From Pseudoscleropodium purum (taxonomy: Eukaryota > Streptophyta > Bryopsida > Hypnales > Brachytheciaceae), in the NCBI GenBank assembly GCA_963969395.1, contig OZ017805.1, forward strand, positions 124,001 to 188,000: a stretch of 64,000 bases of DNA, read 5' to 3'. Under the pieces are notes generated by a model that did no database searches, was not told where the DNA came from, and saw only the letters and a program-made list of their open reading frames with translations. This document shows, piece by piece, positions 11,869 to 24,029 of this stretch. The position numbers and the translations under genes were made by a program. Numbering within the stretch: the first letter of the stretch is position 1; each line of letters begins with the position of its first letter.

Positions 11869-14048
11869 AAAAAAATCTTAAAATGTGATGTAGCTCTGAC
11901 ATGGCATAAGTATTGTGACATCAGCTATTTTCATTCAAAAAAATACACAAATAAAAAATAATTATAAATATTCTCTAATTGGACCCTTGAAGTTTTAGAA
12001 AAGTCTATAGAAAGGATATTCTCGAAGGTCAATGCCCCAATTGTGAAAGAACCTCCACCTACTACCACTGCGCTTGAAGGAGACTATTGAAATGTCCTGC
12101 GTTGTTTTCCCTCCAAATTTTTCTGAATTCTCAACCACTCTCTTGCAATAGTTGTCTTCTTGTCAGTCTACACTTCTAAAGTCTTTTCTCTCACGGTTTC
12201 TTCTTTGTTCCATTCATACTGCCATTGTTGTCTATGTCCTAACTCTGCCAAATAGTGATGCAATTGGAGCATATTAGCTTTTAAGATTGTACACTTCTAT
12301 ATTAAGTCAACTTCCATATTAAATAGTCTTCACTATTTAGGGTACAATTCAGGAGTTTGCTGCAAATTTCATTCATGGTATGCATCTTAAACAATGTGCA
12401 TTTGCAGTAAATTAGTTTTGCTTTCATACTCATTAGCGATGCGCTTTGAGACGTGTTGTAGAAGTTCTTACTCGTCTCTATTTGACAGAAGTGTATCTCA
12501 TGTTAGTAATTCATTTAGTAGTGCACGGTGATTGTTACTCCGTCCCATTGGCACTATTCATTGTTAGAGATGTGAAGCACCGCTTCAAGTATCCTATGAA
12601 CTAGTGTCTAAGTATGACATTATTGTTGTCCATATCCGTTAACATTCTTGGCATGTGTTTTTTAATGCTTTTTTTTGTTGTAGAGACTTGAAAGTGTTAG
12701 ACTAAGTTGAGAGGGTCTCCGAAAATGATGCTAAAAAATTCAGAATGTATATTATATATGTTGCACGCACAGTCTAGGCGTAAGTATCTTTACACATGAA
12801 AACATGGTAAAATGACACAAATTATCATCCCAAGGAATTCCGGATGCTTTCCCAAACTCTAATATCCGGATGATCGTTTTTTCTTCTTCCAACTACTCTC
12901 TTTCACTTTCTTTTCCGGAATCACTACTATCTGGATTCCAATCTGGATATGGTATCACCTAGTTTCCGGTTTTGTCCTCTAATAAATTAGTTTTCAATTC
13001 CTCTATTTTACCATTAGAGGGTCTGCTATTAATCTTTCAAGGGGTAGGGACTTCACCACTCTAGTCTATTCACTACATAAACAAAAACAAACAAATAAAC
13101 ATCCAAGTACTCAAGGTGTTGTAGTACAGAAAGTAGATACAGATCCTCACAACATTCTAAGTGGTCAATCCAAAATGCAGGTCACTCGAGACTATGTTCA
13201 CTCCTCGTTACTACAACGACAAATTTCAAACATCCGGAATTGATAAGGGGGTAATCTCTCTAGGTATAAGATGGATCCCAAGGTTGGCAAACCTTCCGAT
13301 GAGTGGGAGTTTCCTCTAACGATCGCTAATCTCCGCATATAATTGTTTCCAATTGTAGATCTGCACTTACACTACTCTATACTAGAAATCGGATTACCAT
13401 TTTGGTAGTTTAAAGGCACCATGTGCAGCTCTTTTGTCTCATATCTAACAACATTACAATAGCACTCCCTTAATTTGATCCAATTATCTAAGATCCGGAT
13501 TCCTTCTCACCCATCCTTCTCACATCTCAACACTCCAAGCAAATAGACCAATACAATCTGGATACACAATTGGAGCCAGAATGTTCACTAAGTGATTCAA
13601 ATTAAAAAAGGGAATGAAATACAACAAAATAATTACTAGGATGGAATGAGAAGGCAACAAACTTGCCTGCCCTTAAAAACCAAAATTTAAACCAAAGTCA
13701 ACGCCTAAAAAGCCAAAAAGGTACCACAGAAGTCAAGGCAACCAATCAATGAACAACCCGAAATATCCAAAACGTTCATAGCCCAACTGTCCCTACAAAT
13801 TCAGAACCCCTAAAACAATCTGGAACCCGAATCCATATCGGATTTGTTTTCGTAACGTTACTAACGATTTTAGCAATCTAGAAACTAACTACTCCTATTA
13901 TAGTCATAGTGTAGTGGAAATTTATATAGGTCACTAAAAAAATAAAATTTGCAAGTCTATCTAATCCTAATTCTAGACTAATTTATCTAGTTTCAGTTTT
14001 TGTGCTTCCATAATATGCGTGACAAATTCCGAAGAATGAGTCGTAATA

Positions 14049-14914
14049 TTCAAGTCATATCGACTTGAATGACATAGTTATAAAATTTTCCTACAATATA
14101 CACAACTAGTACAAACTACCACGATCAATCAAGTCGTATCAACTTGAATAGTTTTGTTCATAAAGAAGAAATAGTTCCCTAATTTAGAACCTAAGATACA
14201 GGTTCAAGTCATATTGACTAAAACCTTCCGTTTCTGATCATTAAATTGAATTGTATTGATATAAACTTTTGTTGTGTGAACCTGAATGAATTAGTCATAA
14301 CAACTTGAATCTCATCTCCTACTCTACAATGGTAAACTAATGCCTTCAGAAATATGATAATAAGAAAATTATTTTTGTAATATTGTTAGAACTGTCTTCT
14401 AATGGTATTGGTGAGAACGAAATTTATGAATCTCTTGATCTCAAAATTGATCATTGGTATATTTCATGTGAATGTAGTCATCATCGAGTGCTCTGAATAA
14501 GTCTAATACCCTTTTAAGTTTCAATTAAGATCTTCTTTGAAGAAAAATAGTATTCATTTTTGCTTTTATATGAGCAATGGTTTGCATGTTAGAAAATTTA
14601 TAACATGTATTGTGTTTTGAGTGGAGGAAGATTCAAGTTGGGTCGACTTGAAAGCCTTAGTTATTTTTGCCTAATTTCATATGTAGTAGTGAAATCTTAA
14701 ATCTTTCTATCTTTGCTCTGTAACTGGACTTTACAAGATAATTACGATGTCTGAGTAAGAATGTTGGAAGACCTCAATCATAGTTTTTCCCTATCTTCAT
14801 GTTTGTTTTGTAAAGTATACTAGCTGGAGAAACTATTGATTGTGTATTCTAATATCAAGATTAGTATGTGATCAACTTTGACAAGGATAGACTTTTAAGT
14901 CAATACAACTTGAA
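14049..14914. repeat. Element B palindrome cluster upstream of the transposase gene
   Basis: Six sites at 14049-14069, 14128-14148, 14203-14223, 14289-14309, 14632-14652 and 14894-14914. The best has arms TTCAAGTCAT and TCGACTTGAA. The first four are spaced 75-86 bp apart. They end about 95 bp before the transposase start. Confidence 0.8.
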
Positions 14915-15007
14915 TAAAAGCATGTTGTTTGCATCTAAATTTCCTTTGAGGTCATTCCTACTACATTGCAAAACCTCTTACAAGTCTAGAGTAATTTTGT
15001 AGACAAT

Positions 15008-16326
15008 ATGGAGTCAACTAGACTATCTCTGCAGGACTACTCTTCTAATGAAGGTGAGATTGAGAATGTACTTGAAGGACCTAAAGACATTCATGAATGC
15101 AAGGGTATTCCTCGGAGACTTTGGAGCACTCAAGTTGTTGGACTTCATAGTACCATGGAACTGCTTGTAGTAGAGGGGATAGTTCATAGCATGAACTCCG
15201 ACCTTATTCTTATTTTTGATGACCCACGTAGAGATTCTTTGGTTGCAGTGCAAATCTCGAAGTCATTGGATGTCGTTCACATTCTTGAAGATTGGAAATA
15301 CTTGCTTCATGTGTGGCCTATTCAACAAGTGTATTTGGATGGAGCAAGCCTTCGTGATCATGAGGTACAAACCAACTACAATCTTCGACAAGCTACTTTT
15401 GGACAACATTCTTCAGGTAGAAGATTGTATACAAGTACTATCCAAAATGCCATGCCTCAGACATCTATAAAGGCTAAGGAACTTCTCACCCAAGTGTCCA
15501 TCAATTCTGTCTCTAGCAAAATCTGTTGCTTAAGCAATTGTGCTCAACCATTCCTAAAAAACAAAATTTGGGCGTTCTGAGAACGTATGTACAACCAAAC
15601 TACGTTTAAATTTTGATACCACATGAAGCTAAACGTGCATCGACAAGTCCATCGTGACACTCAGGGGAAGAGGGTGGTCATTGTCAAAGGAATTGATGTT
15701 ATATGGCAACTTGTCGCCATATTTCAAGTGTCTCAGAGTCCACATTTCATCACTTCTAAAGAAATGTTGCCATAGAGGAGCAAGCTCAATGTCATGGTAA
15801 TCTTGGGAGGCTTATGCCCCGGAAGCATACTTTGCAAGCTACCGCAACATTGAAGGCCATGTTGGAGAAGCAAGCAAACCACATGCCACATCGCACTTAT
15901 ACTCTTCTCTCTAGAGAAAAAGTGGTGTCTATGGTTTTGCTACCCACCTTCACATGGAAAGAAACCATTCCGGATGTGAATGCAGTGAACGTGGTCTTTT
16001 GATTGAAGAAAGTATCGCCATTGAATATCAACAAGATTAGGAAGTTGAACTTCCCTCAATACTATGCCAAGAAGCCTAGTGACAATTTTGCACAATGCTC
16101 TAGGTGTGATAAGCTACAAACCCTTAGAAGCGGAGCTTGTACTAGTTCAAAGCAAAAGTGGACCCTTCTATTAGAAAAGCATTTAGCTACTGCTCGAGTA
16201 CATCAAGACCAATATTATGCAAATTGGTATAGGTCTAGTGCATACCCTTATGAATGCTTGACAATCATGCATGACAAAATGGACCATGCAAAAAGAGCCT
16301 CTCTTGTCTTTTCACACAAGAGCAAG
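15008..16326 (+). pseudogene. Element B DUF7869-type transposase-like gene, 5' part
   Basis: N-terminal half of the homologue of the A gene at 50092. The ATG at 15008 directly follows an acceptor-like TTTTGTAG. The first 190 codons are open and include ECKGIPRRLW, LDGASLRDHEV and the Cys cluster SSKICCLSNCAQPF. Then a TGA (F*ERMYNQT against FRERMYHNS in A) and frame shifts follow. A second open stretch at 16003-16326 has KKPSDNFAQCSRCDK and LTIMHDKMDHAK. The gene is cut at codon level by CCGG-element copy 2 within a sequence encoding Ser-His-Lys-Ser-Lys and resumes at 19620. It is dead, from both nonsense changes and the insertion. Confidence 0.8.
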
Positions 16327-16599
16327 TGTCGTAGCTTAAAATTTTGATTTTCTTAGTATACACCAAAATAGGAACGGAAACTAGTCATTAGGGAACCGGA
16401 TCCAATAAGGTGGAGAAGGAAAACTCAAAATTAGCACGGAATGTGAAGTAGTGGGCCTCTTGGATCTAATCCGGTCAGGAGTAACTAACGACGGAAACGG
16501 AATGCAACACGGATTAGGTCTAGGACCGGATTATGATGATGAACCGGATTATGATGGTAAACCGGATTCATGATGACAAACCGGAAAGGGTCCAGGGAC

Positions 16600-16607
16600 T
16601 ATAAAAG
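16600..16607 (+). promoter_or_regulatory. TATA box upstream of the internal ORF, copy 2
   Basis: TATAAAAG about 180 bp before the ORF start, in the same context as in copies 1 and 3. Confidence 0.55.
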
Positions 16608-16780
16608 GAGGAGCTTTCACTGTTGCACCCCCTTTTAGAAACTCGACCTTGAGCGTGCGCGGTTGAGTTTTTGGCGTTTGTGCGTTTGTGTTCTGTTTGT
16701 TTTGATTCCGGTTGAGATCGGAGAGAGAACGTGAGGAACGGGACATGCGGCTAGGAGAGAGTGAGATAGATTGGAGTGGG

Positions 16781-18438
16781 AATGCCGCCGCTACGTAGGT
16801 CGAGACCAGCGAGTCCCTCTGGAGGCGAGGTGAAACTCCGGAAAGTCATTCCGGTTATTCCCTCCACAGAGCCGGAAAAGTCTCAACTCATGGAGGATCT
16901 CAACTCCATGGGTTGCCTCGGGTTTGCCGAAAAACCCTAGGGTTTTAGGGAGGAGAGAATGGTCAAGGAGCTTCTCGGAAAGCTGTCCAACCAGTTTGAC
17001 AACACCGTGAGAGGAACTCCCGTCCGCTGGAACGAGGAAATGTGGAGAGCGGTTTACGGTTTCCGGGCAGGAGGTTTAGGGATGGCGAACCGGAAGGATG
17101 AGTTTGTCCGAGGGAAGTTCCAGGGAGCCGTCAACCCGAAGGACGGATACGCGGTCGAGGATTGCGTGGATGACCAACACCTTCGGCTCCTGCAATTCCT
17201 GGTTCCGGTTCTTCACCCGGAAAAGCCGACCAGGGTGACAATCACCCTCGGCAACACCATTTCGGTGCCCTAAGTGGTACCCGGAAAGTGGACTGGGCAC
17301 GGATCATTTCCGATCTCGTGGCCCAGCTCGTTAGTAGGGTTGGGAAGAAAAGGGCCACTCCAGTGTGCCCTTACCTCTTCCACCTCTATCGGGAACACCA
17401 AGTCCTCACCGACACGGAGGAGAAGGTGTGGAAGACTCAGGAAGTCCTCCTAAAGTATGGGGAGTCGGAAACGGATGATGAGGCCGAATCCGATTCTGGG
17501 TCAGAACGGGAGTCGAGCGAGGAAGAGGAGGAGCCGATGCCGCCCATCAAGCGACAGAAGTTGACGCCTCCACACAAGCGCGGGACACCTCCTGATCAAG
17601 ACAGACCGGCCCCGGAAGAGAAACCGGAAGCCGAGAAGACCGTTTTCGGGGGAGACCCAGAAATGCAAGATCCGTTCAACGGTCTTATCAACGTCCTCTG
17701 CAACATCAGGGCGGATTGGGAGGTCAAGCACAGGACGCTTGCGGCGATCGGAAAGTTGGTAGGTGCGCCACCGGACAGCAAGTTGGCAGAACAGGTGGCG
17801 GAGTGCATCACCAATCCGGAAGAGACCCGGAAACAGGAAGCAGAGATCCGCCGGTTGCAGGAGGAGGTGGATAACCTGAAGGCAACTCTTTTTGCCTATC
17901 GGGAAGACGTGACGGCCACCCGGGAGATGGCGGAGGAAACTCGGAAGATAGCTGAGCGAATCAAGGCGACCCTGGGAGAGACCGGAACGACCGCCGCCAA
18001 AGCGAAGCTCTTCGACGAGAAGATCCACGAAGAGAAGAAACTATCCGGTTCCCGGATGGTCCGGATTCTCGCCGACTTCGCTGAGCAGGTGGAGACGGCA
18101 ATGTGGAGGGGCGGAAGGCTGCGGACCGGATTGAGGAAAGCAGCCGGAAGCTGACTGGAGCGACGTCCTCCAAGGGCATACATCTTTCGGACATCTCGCT
18201 ACCGGATATCTTTCCAGACGCGACCATTCAGAAGGATAGGAAGGATTGGACTCCCGAGTCCAAGAAGTCTACACGGGCTGAGACTCCGGGCACGAGACCG
18301 GATATTACAATCGACTTGGAGTCTTCACCCGGATCTAACCCTGCGGAGGGGGAACAGATCCGGAACTTGAGTGAAGTCTTCGAGGAGCTGGTTCCGGAGG
18401 TCGGAAGCCCGACAATAGGATCTAGGGTTGTAGAGTAG
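16781..18438 (+). pseudogene. Internal ORF of CCGG element, copy 2 (broken)
   Basis: Clearly the same gene as the intact 552-residue copy at 28222-29880. Three lesions are visible. A TAG replaces Trp in the sequence corresponding to EKPWGF (near 16940). One T is lost in the ATTTTCGG run near 17262, shifting the frame. One G is lost near 18103 (CAATGTGG against CAATGGTGG). The pieces 16959-17273, 17288-18154 and 18103-18438 cover the three frames. The protein has a globular N-terminal part, an acidic/basic linker and a C-terminal coiled coil. It cannot make the full product. Confidence 0.85.
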
Positions 18439-18589
18439 ATAGGATTTTGATTTCAGTTAGGAGTAGGAGCGGATCTGGATCCGGATCCGGCTCAATAGTA
18501 TTAGGTTAGACTGGAAGTTAGATTAGGATGGCGGCGGACCCCCACGGGTTTTCCACTCCTTTTTGTGTTTTTAGGGTTTTTACCCTTTG

Positions 18590-18597
18590 TATATAAA
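18590..18597 (+). promoter_or_regulatory. Second TATA box, copy 2
   Basis: TATATAAA downstream of the ORF, conserved with 7156 in copy 1 and 28063 in copy 3. Confidence 0.45.
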
Positions 18598-19483
18598 TCG
18601 GTTCCTGAGATGGGAACTGGGAGTTTTTCATTTTGCAAACTTCTTGTACCTTTCTCTTCTCTTCATTGTGTGTCTCTCTCCAGCGCGACAGGATTGTATG
18701 ATGTGGAGTTAGAATAGTACGAGCCGGTTTGCGAGTGATTTCTCCCCTTGGTGTTTCTTTTCCGATCCAAGGTGCATGTGAGTAGGTATCGAAGAGTTGG
18801 GTGTGAACTTAGTTCCTCAGCACGTCTAGAGTTTGAGATTCCGGGTGAGAAAGCCGTTGTTAGGCTAGGCGGGTAGGGAGGGATTCCTTAGCTGCGCTAC
18901 AACTCCCGGGTGGGAAATCCGGTCGAGTGTCCGATCTCCTGTGAGGTCTCACCACCCGTATGGGTAACGGAAGAACTTTAGTTGATGTTGGAACGGACGG
19001 GTGCACTTGTAACCACCTGTCTTCGCACGGATCAGAAGTAGCATCAAGGTCGTTGTAGTATGAGAGGGTCGAGTGTGGGGTCTTTGTGTGACCTACAACT
19101 CGGATTGCTATCTGGGTTGTTGTGAAGGACCAAACCGGATCCGGATTAGCTTAGGAGTTTAGGAAGTAGGACAGTGGGTCTTCAGCCACTATAAGTCATG
19201 GAAGGAGTGGTGGGCCTACCACTCTCAAATGTAAGCGGCGACCCCTCTGATGGTGAAACAGAGGCAAAACTAAACCGGATAGGATTACGGATACAGGATG
19301 ACCATCCCGACCGGATTGGTCAGGACGGATTTCCAGGATCGGAAGTTGTGAGATCCTGGGATTTGGGTATTTGTATGGACCGGATAGTTAGTAGGACCGG
19401 AAGAAGGGGAAATTCGGTCTATAGTTATCGGGTGTGGTGGTATTTCTGGTTCTAGATCTAGGACCGGAAAGTAAGATTGGGAT

Positions 19484-19556
19484 ACTGACTTAGCTTAACT
19501 GCTTAATAGAGCTAGATACTTCACAGGATCTCGTGGGTTCGATCTTTAGAGTCACT
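19484..19556 (+). other. tRNA-like module, copy 2
   Basis: Same 73-nt tRNA-like segment as in copy 1 (8051), with the GGTTCGATC T-loop and ACTGAC/GTCACT ends. Confidence 0.4.
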
Positions 19557-19619
19557 TAGTTATACTCTAGAGCGATTTTTGTGAGTATAATGGGGAATTG
19601 ACCTGCCCTGTGCTGCGAA

Positions 19620-21130
19620 GCAAGCAACTGGATGGGCTCATGAAGCTATCCATGACAAGTATGATTGCTTATAAGCATGGTGATGTGCATTACGCGCATT
19701 ATGGTCTAGGTATCTTCCATCATGACTCAAAATACACAGTGGGTTGGTTTGCAAAGCTCTTGCACAACCTTGAACTACTTCCCAAGTATCCCTCATGAGA
19801 GTTGTTTGTTGGATCAGAATTTGCTCCTCTATTTTGTGCGGTTATGCAAGGCGTAGACATGTGCAATTCATCACTTCAGCCACTGCTTGAAGTTTTTATT
19901 GCTACAATTCCACTACCTCTAAGTTTGAATGTTCAAATGGACAACTCCACCAAAGACAATAAGAATAGATTTGTCTTTGCATTTTGGTCCCTCCTTGTCG
20001 TAAAGAAGATTTTTTGTGAACTTTATGTGAACTTTATGATGGTTGGTCACACGCATAATGACACTGATGATTTATTTGGAAGGTGGAGTATGTAGCTGAA
20101 AAAAGAGAATTTTCCTACCATCCCATCACTCATGAAGTCCTTCATGGACGTTGATTCGATGCCTACAATTCTTCATCTCATTGAAGAAGTGCTAGACTTC
20201 AAGTCCTTCATTGAAGGTTCTATTTGTGATGGAGAAGATGCACTTGTTGGCTACACCAAAGTGCAACAATTCAAGTTTTATTTGAATGCAACAAGTGTGC
20301 CTATCATGAAGTACAAGTTCTATTGTACAGACAATGATTGGCTCCTAGAAAAAGGGATTAAATTGTGGAAAAAGGATTATAAGGAACAAAGCCTATAGCC
20401 TCATGGACAACCATTGCTTGTTGTCTACCTTCCTATGAGGGGTATGGATGAGATTTATAAGGGGTTGTCAGGATTCATCAAGTATTGGAAGACATTATGT
20501 AATGAAGATGGAAGTGGGGAAATCAGAAGACACTTTGAGCATTTGGTGTTGTATTGGCGAGTAGTGAATGCAACGTTCAAGGAACCAATTGAGACATCCG
20601 TAGAATTGAAGGATGCCTTTTAGCCCACCACTAGAATGGAAGTTGCTAAAGAAGACAAACTTGATGACAACGGTGAGGTTTGTGAGGAGTTTGTTGAAGA
20701 TGAAGCATTTGTTGGAAACCTTTGTAATCATCCTAATCCATCTTTCCGGGTTTTACGTGACGTTTATAAAGGATACTTTCTTGCAATTTGACCTACTGAT
20801 GAAGATCCAAAGCCAATATGGATTGCTAGGGCCTTGTCTGATCCTTTTAGTAACCTAGATCACCCTAATTGTATTTTGATTCAATACTTTTGGCCCATGT
20901 CATGAGAGTGAAATGTTCAAGAGTTTTATCGTGGCTAGAACTTGGCCAAAGGATTGTGATGGAAAGTAGATGAAACGCAAGATTCAATTTGGAAGAATAC
21001 CAATTCTCTTGTGACGGCATGGAATTCTAAGGTGAAGAAAGACACAATTGAGTGTGTTTTGAAAATTCCATTTGCTCAAGTTGACGTTATCAAGGGCACT
21101 TTGTCTTCCTTCAATTCTAATTGAATGCGT
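19620..21130 (+). pseudogene. Element B DUF7869-type transposase-like gene, 3' part
   Basis: Continues the gene broken by copy 2. Conserved segments are LDGLMKLSMTSMIAYKHGD, QMDNSTKDNKNRFVFAFWSL, GHTHNDTDDLFGRWSM and GFIKYWKTLCNE. Single stops interrupt an otherwise collinear frame: before ELFVG, after RWSM, after EQSL, after KDAF and after YFLAI. Translation past the last stop still gives conserved sequence, shared with fragment D: KPIWIARALSDPFSNLDHPN followed by CILIQYF, then KVDETQDSIW. The original protein therefore extended at least 100 residues beyond the DUF7869 core with a small, possibly barrel-like (BAH/Tudor-like) domain. That fold is inference from the W-I-x-K/R-x-L and I-Q-Y-F pattern. 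Confidence 0.8.
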
Positions 21131-21331
21131 ATGGAATACTACTCAAATACTTTTCAAATAGAAGGATACATTTGAGAGTTTGTAGGACACGTAGAAAGCT
21201 AAACTATATTTGTTGGATGAGATAGATGACGACATGGCACATTTTTCATTTCTTCTTGATAGTAGATGAACATTAGATACAATATAGCTTTACATTCATC
21301 CTTTGCAATTGATTGTCTTTTTGTACCAAAG

Positions 21332-21418
21332 TATTAAAAGAAAACTATATTGCAGTCAATACAATTAATAAAAATGTCCGCTAGCCTATGTTGACTACAA
21401 CAAAGTTTTCTTCTAATA
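21332..21418. mobile_element. CACTA-type miniature element, decayed
   Basis: Left end TATTAAAAGAAAACTATATT, right end complement TATTAGAAGAAAACTTTGTT. Both are decayed versions of the CACTAGAAGAAAAC end seen in the element at 21662. It is 87 bp, with an imperfect 3-bp duplication (AAG/GAG). Confidence 0.5.
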
Positions 21419-21661
21419 GAGGCAATGAATGCATGACACGATTTTGTACATTTCTCTTCTCCCTCAAACAGTTTGATATTTATTTGGATATTCCATGTTT
21501 CTTTCTCATTTTGTAGAGCTTGTCATATATAACACACTAATTTCACTCTTCATAATCCATTGTTATTGTAAATACACTTTGTGTGTTCTACATTACATTT
21601 GCATGTTTTTTACAACACTATATATTACTAAAAATTGTCAAACAATGCACATAAGTTCTTT

Positions 21662-21848
21662 CTCTAGAAGAACACTATGTTAAAAATGACAAATACATAT
21701 GGGTTGAATTTTGTTGGGATCCATGTTTTGAGTGCCAAAATCTACGTTGGAATGCATTTCCAACATAGATTTTTGCACTCAAAACATGGATCCCAACAAA
21801 ATTCAACCCATATGTTTTTGTCATTTCTAATGCAGTTTTCTTCTAGTG
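21662..21848. mobile_element. CACTA-type foldback miniature element
   Basis: A 187-bp near-perfect hairpin. The arms carry ATATGGGTTGAATTTTGTTG and its complement and close around GGAATGCATTTCC. The ends are CTCTAGAAGAAC and, in complement, CACTAGAAGAAAAC, flanked by the 3-bp duplication TTT. Plant CACTA ends (CACTACAAGAAAA in En/Spm) and the 3-bp duplication support the assignment. Confidence 0.75.
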
Positions 21849-22178
21849 TTTACCAAAGCAAACCCATGATGTTTTGTTCATTTTTTCTCTTAAGCTTTGT
21901 ATAATCTAACCCACTCACTTCAAGTCTAAATTCTCTATTATATTAGGAAAAGAACAATGTCATTGAAGCAGTAAGATACCATCAATCAATTTTCTAGTCC
22001 CCATCCATGTTAGGTTTGTTTCTCATAGAATGCTGCTTTTGCTGTGTTTTGCCGTTTTGAGAACTTTTTTCAAGTTTTCAAGCCATTTTGAATGTAGAGG
22101 TGGTTAGCATTGCTTATTTTTCATAGCAAGGCTACATTAAAGAACATACACAATCTAATTTTCTTGAATAGGAACATA

Positions 22179-22408
22179 CACTATAAGAAACCCTCATTTT
22201 AGGTGACAAGCTCAAATTTTTTGGAATGGATTTTTTTTTACATTTGTATAGACATCTAATGGTTTTATGTTAAAACTAACATCCAATGAACATCATGAAA
22301 AACACAAAAATAGCTAGATATTAATGTAGATGTCAAAAAAATTCATTCCAAAAAATCCAAGGTTGTCAAAAGAAACACAAGTTATTTCTCTTGAAAATCA
22401 GGGTAGTG
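22179..22408. mobile_element. Probable CACTA-type miniature element
   Basis: Begins CACTATAAGAAACC and ends GGGTAGTG. Inner arms AATTTTTTGGAATGGATTTT and ATTCATTCCAAAAAATCC are inverted copies. No clear target duplication is seen. Confidence 0.45.
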
Positions 22409-24029
22409 CAAATGAATTGAAACTTTAGAGAAGGCTACTTTTTTTAGGGTTTTTCTACCACTAGTTAGTTTGTACTTACTAAAACAATATTTGTGTAGTT
22501 TTCTTTGATTGATTCTTGTTTTCAACAATATTTGGGGAATAAAAAGAGTAGATTCATATGCATCTACAAAATTTGATCAACACTTTGGTGTTCATTTTTT
22601 AAACCCTAATTTTTAGGATTTTTGCCATTGGCTACTTCTTTTGGATCTGATATAATTTTAAACCTCTACTAGATCTAGCAAATAGAAAGGGGAGAAACAA
22701 ACAATTTGACATAGTTTTTGCAATAATCAAAAGCAAGTAGATTAGCACTTGTACTAGTTTGTGAAACTCAATTTTTAGGGTTTGTGTTGCCTAGACATCC
22801 TTCAATTATTCATGCATTGGATCTAGTAATTCTAGTTGTCATTATTTGACTCTAGTAGAAAATAAGGATTGTTAGAGAGAACTCTATACATATAATTTCT
22901 ACTAGCAAGGCATCTAAGCTAATCATCAAATTTTCTTTACTAGGATTTGCCAAAATGAAAGAAGTTTGCAAAATTCTTGATTTAAATTTGGCCTACTAGG
23001 TAAGGTGAAGGTTTTTTGCAATAGCACAAAAACATACTTCCTTGCAGCTAATTTTATTTATATGAAAATGGATACATGTCCTCTTTGTCTTTGATTTCAA
23101 AACAATTTTAATTGGAAGCTTTTAGAATTAGGTTTTTTACAATATAGTCAATGAAATTGATTTAGGAGAATATGAACAACATATTTGACAATCATTTTGG
23201 AATAGAAGGAGTTCATAATTTCAAAGGATGAGTTGCAGTAGATAGGTTGTGTGGAGGTTGTTGATTTCAAATCTGCGTAATAATTGGAACAATATTGTTT
23301 AGTGTCTTTACTCGTCTTACTTTTGTCCTTGCAAGTGATGTGTAATTCAAAAATTGGTGAGCCTTCATTGATTTACAAGAATAATAAAAATGAGCCATTG
23401 AGATTTAAAAAAGGAAAAAATTTTGAAAAAGGGGGAGGAATGAAGAAATGAAGGAATGAAGAGGTAATCATATACTAATGTGTACAATGCAAAAAAGGCG
23501 GATGAGTGAATGACAATGAGTTGGAATTATGTATGGAGACTAGAATTACAATCATAATAATTGTATAGTCACTTCCACATGACAATGATGATTGCTCTTC
23601 CAAAGTGACAATGTCTTTATAATGTGAAAATGTAAGCTATGCTTGTGTTGTAGGTCATGTCTATAAATATGACTAAATCCTAACTCTAAACAAAATAAAC
23701 TTATATAATTAAAGACTCCTAAATTGTTTTACATGTGTACAAAAGTGTAATGATATCTTCTCCTAACATTAGGTGTGTTTAATATACTAAAGTATAGGAG
23801 CAACATGTAGAAGTGACTTCAAGGGGGATTTTCTTGTGTTGAAAACGTGTTTTTTACGTTGAAGTAGCATTAGTTCTATCACAATTTTCTTTAGGTAATA
23901 AGAATAAAGTAGTCATGTATCTTCATGTATTGTATATAGGTTTTTTTCCTGCAAGTCTTTGCAATAGCACCCACATAGTTTGTCAATTTGCAAATGTTAG
24001 AAACTATATGAATAAATTCAATGTGCTCC

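Larger units (their letters stand above)
8662..14048. other. Element B core, AT-rich noncoding
   Basis: The 5.4-kb stretch between the two B palindrome clusters. No convincing gene is present. On the minus strand, candidate splice donors (CAG/GTATAC near 9800 and AAG/GTATGT near 9237) suggest noncoding leader exons for the leftward gene cluster, as in element A. It also contains a decayed telomere-like motif, an inverted-repeat stretch, a tandem duplication, a long (AT)n tract, and a CCGG-containing segment at about 12.8-13.9 kb that may be an old relative of the CCGG-rich element. Confidence 0.5.
16327..19619 (+). mobile_element. CCGG-rich TG...CA element, copy 2, nested in the transposase gene
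   Basis: Starts TGTCGTAGC and ends GCTGCGAA, one base short of the usual GCGACA. It is flanked by the 5-bp duplication GCAAG (16322-16326 and 19620-19624). Removing the element and one GCAAG restores the reading frame to Ser-Lys-Gln-Leu-Asp-Gly, matching Ser-Lys-Asp-Thr-Asp-Gly in the A gene. It is 3293 bp and GC-richer than its surroundings, with dense CCGGA/TCCGG motifs. It carries a broken copy of the internal ORF and two TATA boxes, and shows no paired LTRs. Confidence 0.88.
21131..24029. other. AT-rich intergenic stretch with miniature CACTA elements
   Basis: I see no gene. Three CACTA-like miniature elements lie at its left end (21332, 21662, 22179). The rest is AT-rich sequence without clear repeats or open frames that look coding. 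Confidence 0.5.

Noticed and set aside
17501..18028. 175-residue open frame on the minus strand
   Set aside because: Antisense shadow of the CCGG-element ORF; the GC-rich coiled-coil coding sequence leaves the opposite strand open. The same applies to 28633-29160 and 29260-29871 on the plus strand.
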